NCBI GenBank assembly: GCA_964623625.1
Contig: CAZUUJ010000015.1
Location: 1 to 64,000 of the forward strand
Direction: 5' to 3'
DNA from: CAZLGM01 sp964623625
GTDB taxonomy: Bacteria > Desulfobacterota > Desulfobulbia > Desulfobulbales > Desulfocapsaceae
DNA: 64,000 nucleotides
In this document: positions 61,406 through 64,000 of the stretch, in pieces
How positions within the stretch are numbered: position 1 is the stretch's first letter
Layout: each line of letters starts with the position of its first letter
Notes under the pieces: model-generated
What the model saw: the letters and a program-made list of their open reading frames with translations, nothing else
Databases searched by the model: none
Told to the model about the DNA's origin: nothing
Translations under genes and position numbers: made by a program

Positions 61406-62131
61406 TCAATCTCTAACAAGATCCCGAAGATAGTCCAGCCATGCCTCAAAACCTTCTCCGGTAGTTGAGGAGCAACTAATCGATTCGATTTCAGGGTTGA
61501 GGCGTTTGGCCTCACCCATGGCCTCGTCAACGGGAAAGTCGAAGTAGGGCAGCAGGTCGGTTTTGGTAACAAGAAAAAGGGACGATGAGGTGAAGGCTTT
61601 GGGGTATTTTGCCGGTTTGTCAGGTCCTTCGGGAACAGAGACCAGGACGACCCGCCGATGTTCTCCCAAATCGAAGGTGGCCGGGCACACCAGGTTGCCG
61701 ACATTTTCAATAAACAGCAGTTTGATTGAATCACCATCCTTTTCGTTCTGGAGTTTGTGAAAACCGGTATGGATCATATTGGCATCCAGATGGCAGGCGC
61801 CGCCTGTAGTCAGCTGGATAACGGGAACGCCTTTGGCTCTGATGCGGTCGGCATCCCGTTCTGTTTCAATATCCCCCTCAATGACACCGATACTGATTTC
61901 ACTACCGATCTCATCGATAGTCCGTTCCAGCAGTGTTGTCTTGCCTGAGCCCGGGCTGGAAATCAGGTTCAGGGCGACAATGTTATGGCTGTCAAAGTGG
62001 TTCCTGTTCTGAGCGGCAAGAACATTGTTGGCATCAAAAAGTGACTTTTGAACATCGACCGTTTGAGATGTTCCGTGACTGTGATCATGGTCGTGGTGAT
62101 GGTGTGGATGGCAGCCGCAGGAATCGCACAT
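61406..62131 (-). CDS. hypB: Hydrogenase nickel incorporation GTPase HypB
   Basis: A 241-residue GTPase that loads nickel into NiFe hydrogenase large subunits. N-terminal metal-binding part CDSCGCHPHHHHDHDHSHG (CxxCGC and His-rich), P-loop SSPGSGKTT (58-66), IGVIEGDIETERDADRI, TGGACHLDANM, ENVGNLVCPATFDLGE and VTKTDLLPY are standard for HypB. AGAGGA lies 8 bases before the ATG. It is the last gene of the minus-strand hypE-protease-hypA-hypB cluster, 40 bases after hypA. Confidence 0.95.
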   Translation of the reverse strand: MCDSCGCHPHHHHDHDHSHGTSQTVDVQKSLFDANNVLAAQNRNHFDSHNIVALNLISSPGSGKTTLLERTIDEIGSEISIGVIEGDIETERDADRIRAKGVPVIQLTTGGACHLDANMIHTGFHKLQNEKDGDSIKLLFIENVGNLVCPATFDLGEHRRVVLVSVPEGPDKPAKYPKAFTSSSLFLVTKTDLLPYFDFPVDEAMGEAKRLNPEIESISCSSTTGEGFEAWLDYLRDLVRD

Positions 62132-62171
62132 AGTTAAATCCTCTGATGATAAAAGTTGCTAATAACTGTTA

Positions 62172-62519
62172 TTACTCGAGTTCAACCCGGAGTAGGACCA
62201 GGTCTTCCGAACCGGTATGGTTAAATATGTTATCTCCGCATTCAGGACACATTTCCGGCTTTTCTTTTCTGGTACTGATCTCATAACTGCAGCCGGTACA
62301 GCTGTAAAGAACCGGTGGTACCATTATTTCAAGTTCGGCGCCCCGGCAAATGGGGTTCTCAGCAGTCAGCACATCAAAACCGAATTGAAACGAATCGATG
62401 ACCACTCCTGAGAGCAGACCGACTTCCATGGTCACCTTGGTCACTTTTGTCCGGCCGTTCTCCCGCACCAGGCTGTCAAGTTGACCTAGAAGGTTCTGAA
62501 CAAGGGATATTTCATGCAT
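62172..62519 (-). CDS. hypA: Hydrogenase maturation factor HypA
   Basis: A 115-residue nickel and zinc protein. MHEISLVQNLL has the nickel-binding His2; the zinc site is CTGCSYEI...CPEC (two CxxC). The ATG at 62519 is chosen since His must be residue 2; the frame is open to 62525. HypA delivers nickel with HypB. It is 24 bases after the protease gene and 40 before hypB on the same strand, so the cluster is one operon. Confidence 0.95.
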   Translation of the reverse strand: MHEISLVQNLLGQLDSLVRENGRTKVTKVTMEVGLLSGVVIDSFQFGFDVLTAENPICRGAELEIMVPPVLYSCTGCSYEISTRKEKPEMCPECGDNIFNHTGSEDLVLLRVELE

Positions 62520-62543
62520 TGTCAAATCCGTGACAGCGAGTTC

Positions 62544-63032
62544 TCAATTCTTGGGCCGGACTGTAACGCCGATCTCCTCCAACCGTTTCACCAATATTTC
62601 GGCCATCTGAGGAACCCGGGGTTCGACAATGGGAGACAGCACAAGGTCCTGTTCCAGGTCGGCGGGAACCACACAGTAAAATTCTACCCGGCTGGGAGCG
62701 GCATCCCGTAACTTGCAGATTTCAATCACTTCCAGCAGCCCGAGCTGGTGGGGCGACATCCGGGTGCTGATCTTGCCGGCCCGCACGTCTTCGAGTTGAA
62801 AGGTGTGCATGGAACCGGGCTCTTCATCGATATCGACCACATCGATAACAAAGACCGGATCGCATTCTTCCAGAAAAGGAGACATGTAGATGCCGGCAGT
62901 GCCGCCGTCGACAAGTTCCACGTTTTCAGGGAATGAATAATTCTCTTCAAGATATTGAATAGTATGGATACCGAATCCCTCATCACCGATGAGGAGATTG
63001 CCGATCCCAAGGATGCCGATTTTTTTAGTCAT
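62544..63032 (-). CDS. Hydrogenase maturation protease (HyaD/HybD/HupD type)
   Basis: A 162-residue endopeptidase that trims the C-terminus of the NiFe hydrogenase large subunit once nickel is in place. GILGIGNLLIGDEGFGIHTIQYLEE has the conserved nickel-binding Glu, DPVFVIDVVDID the Asp, and SPHQLGLLE the His. ATG 63032 is preferred to the longer frame because KIGILGIGN is the family start. It lies between hypE and hypA, without the hydrogenase structural genes, which should be to the right beyond hypE or elsewhere. Confidence 0.9.
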   Translation of the reverse strand: MTKKIGILGIGNLLIGDEGFGIHTIQYLEENYSFPENVELVDGGTAGIYMSPFLEECDPVFVIDVVDIDEEPGSMHTFQLEDVRAGKISTRMSPHQLGLLEVIEICKLRDAAPSRVEFYCVVPADLEQDLVLSPIVEPRVPQMAEILVKRLEEIGVTVRPKN

Positions 63033-63045
63033 AATAGATTTGTAT

Positions 63046-63068
63046 TCACCACAGAGATCACAGAGAAA
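63046..63068 (-). repeat. Copy of a short CTCTGTG...CTCTGTGGTGAA motif
   Basis: Minus strand: TTCTCTGTGATCTCTGTGGT, then GAA, in the gap between hypE and the protease gene. Compare 23203-23236 in the bat operon. Both lie inside operons between genes. Confidence 0.45.
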
Positions 63069-63116
63069 CAGCCATTTTTTTTCCTCTGTGTCCACAATGG
63101 TTTTAAGATTTCACCT

Positions 63117-64000
63117 TTAACAGATTCTGGGTAGCGGCTCTCCATGTAGAGGTGTAATAACCCTGGTGCCGCCGACAGGAGTTTTTACAGTGACCCGACC
63201 GCTTTTTCCTGCAGCCATTCGACCGATAGCAGCCGCCTGCCGTCCTTCGGAAGAGTCCTGCATGATCGACAGGGCACGCCCGGCGACACTCTTTTCGACA
63301 ATCACCAGGCACTTCCCTTCATTGGCAAGATACATCGGTTCAAGGCCCAAGAGCTCACAGGCGGCTCGAACTTGAGGCCGGATGGGAATAGCCTGTTCTT
63401 CAAGCTCGATACTGAGTTCGGAGGCGGAGGCGATTTCATTGAGCGAGGTTGCCACTCCGCCCCGGGTGGGATCACGTAGGACATGTACACTCCCCGGCAG
63501 CTCGTCGAGCAGCCTGCCGACCATTCTGTGAAGCGCCATGGAGTCACTCTCCAGTTTGCCTTCAATGGAAATGCCGGCCCTGCGGGTCATGATCGTGATT
63601 CCATGATCGCCCATGGAACCGGAAAGGATTACAGTATCACCCTCCTGGGCACCACTTCCCGAGATTTCGATGCCGTCGTCGACTATACCGATACCGGATG
63701 TATTGATAAAGATTTTATCACCCTTGCCTTTCGGAACCACCTTGGTGTCCCCGGTGACAATAGGTACTTCGGCTTTGGTTGCAGCTTCCCCGATGGAAAT
63801 GATGATTCTTTCCAAATCATCAAGACCGAAGCCCTCTTCCAGGATCAGTCCCAGGCTCAGTGCAAGAGGACGGGCGCCACGCATGGCTATATCGTTAATT
63901 GTGCCGTTCACGGCCAAACAGCCGATGTCACCTCCCGGAAAAAAGATCGGATCGACCACATAGCTGTCGGTACTGAATGCCAGTTTCCCCTGGCAATTAT
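63117..64000 (-). CDS. hypE: Hydrogenase maturation protein HypE, 5' end beyond the window
   Basis: The visible 294 or so codons belong to HypE, a PurM/AIRS-fold enzyme that makes the cyanide ligand of the NiFe centre by dehydrating a C-terminal thiocarbamate. The start of the visible part (GKLAFSTDSYVVDPIFFPGGDIGCLAVNGTINDIAM), LRDPTRGGVATSLNEIA and the ending HGEPLPRIC, with the terminal Cys that carries the carbamoyl group, are all conserved. Only the first 40 or so residues are missing at the right edge. It heads the hyp genes on this strand; the remaining hypC/D/F may lie to the right. Confidence 0.95.
   Translation of the reverse strand, partial: NCQGKLAFSTDSYVVDPIFFPGGDIGCLAVNGTINDIAMRGARPLALSLGLILEEGFGLDDLERIIISIGEAATKAEVPIVTGDTKVVPKGKGDKIFINTSGIGIVDDGIEISGSGAQEGDTVILSGSMGDHGITIMTRRAGISIEGKLESDSMALHRMVGRLLDELPGSVHVLRDPTRGGVATSLNEIASASELSIELEEQAIPIRPQVRAACELLGLEPMYLANEGKCLVIVEKSVAGRALSIMQDSSEGRQAAAIGRMAAGKSGRVTVKTPVGGTRVITPLHGEPLPRIC

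Noticed and set aside
1..64000. tRNA, rRNA and CRISPR arrays
   Set aside because: No cloverleaf with CCA-end context, no rRNA-like conserved segments and no regularly spaced direct repeats were seen while reading both strands.

Overview
The window reads as a chromosomal segment of a Gram-negative anaerobe, most likely a Desulfobacterota (former Deltaproteobacteria) member near the Desulfobulbales. This rests on gene content only: a Tat-exported 4Fe-4S subunit with a cytochrome b partner, a multihaem cytochrome c, a DUF3373-type porin, hydrogenase maturation genes, a MoxR-Bat operon, CbpA/CbpM and a large single-chain PurL. I saw no rRNA, tRNA, CRISPR array, transposase or phage gene.

Layout. 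0-9 kb: a sensor kinase lacking its phospho-acceptor region, a Fe-S/cytochrome b pair, a twice-frameshifted pseudogene, a rubrerythrin-like protein, a DUF423 protein, and a FIST sensor followed by a hybrid kinase. 9-13.5 kb: a minus-strand MacA/MacB-like export operon. 14-18.5 kb: an Mre11/Rad50-type SbcCD pair and two TRL-like lipoproteins. 18.5-27 kb: a complete minus-strand moxR-DUF58-DUF4381-batA-batB/C-batD-batE operon. 27-34.6 kb: cbpA-cbpM, a lysine-tailed HTH-like protein, purL, and a DUF4332/Kbp pair. 34.8-40.3 kb: a five-haem cytochrome with an in-frame UGA (candidate selenocysteine), a RegBA-type redox two-component system and a large porin. 40.4-48.6 kb: pgeF, an OmpR/EnvZ-type pair, an EEP phosphodiesterase, hemC and a NorQ/NorD-type ATPase-VWA pair. 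48.6-61.4 kb: a loosely packed accessory region with a LarA-like protein, AraC regulator, MFS pump, RarD, P-type ATPase, CFA-synthase-like methyltransferase and an outer-membrane beta-barrel protein, interspersed with diverged non-coding repeats. 61.4-64 kb: hypB, hypA, a hydrogenase protease and hypE, read on the minus strand and running off the right edge.

The two observations most worth following are these. (1) The multihaem cytochrome frame continues without interruption through UGA at 35735-35737 for a further 105 codons, with a SECIS-like hairpin just downstream. (2) Three accessory genes (LarA-like, CFA-synthase-like, outer-membrane barrel) share one promoter design: TTGACA, a 17-base spacer and a TA-rich -10, with a TGACA-N6-TGTCA operator set into it and a long, partly conserved leader. 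This suggests an undescribed small regulon. Several long imperfect palindromes in gene-free stretches are also recorded.
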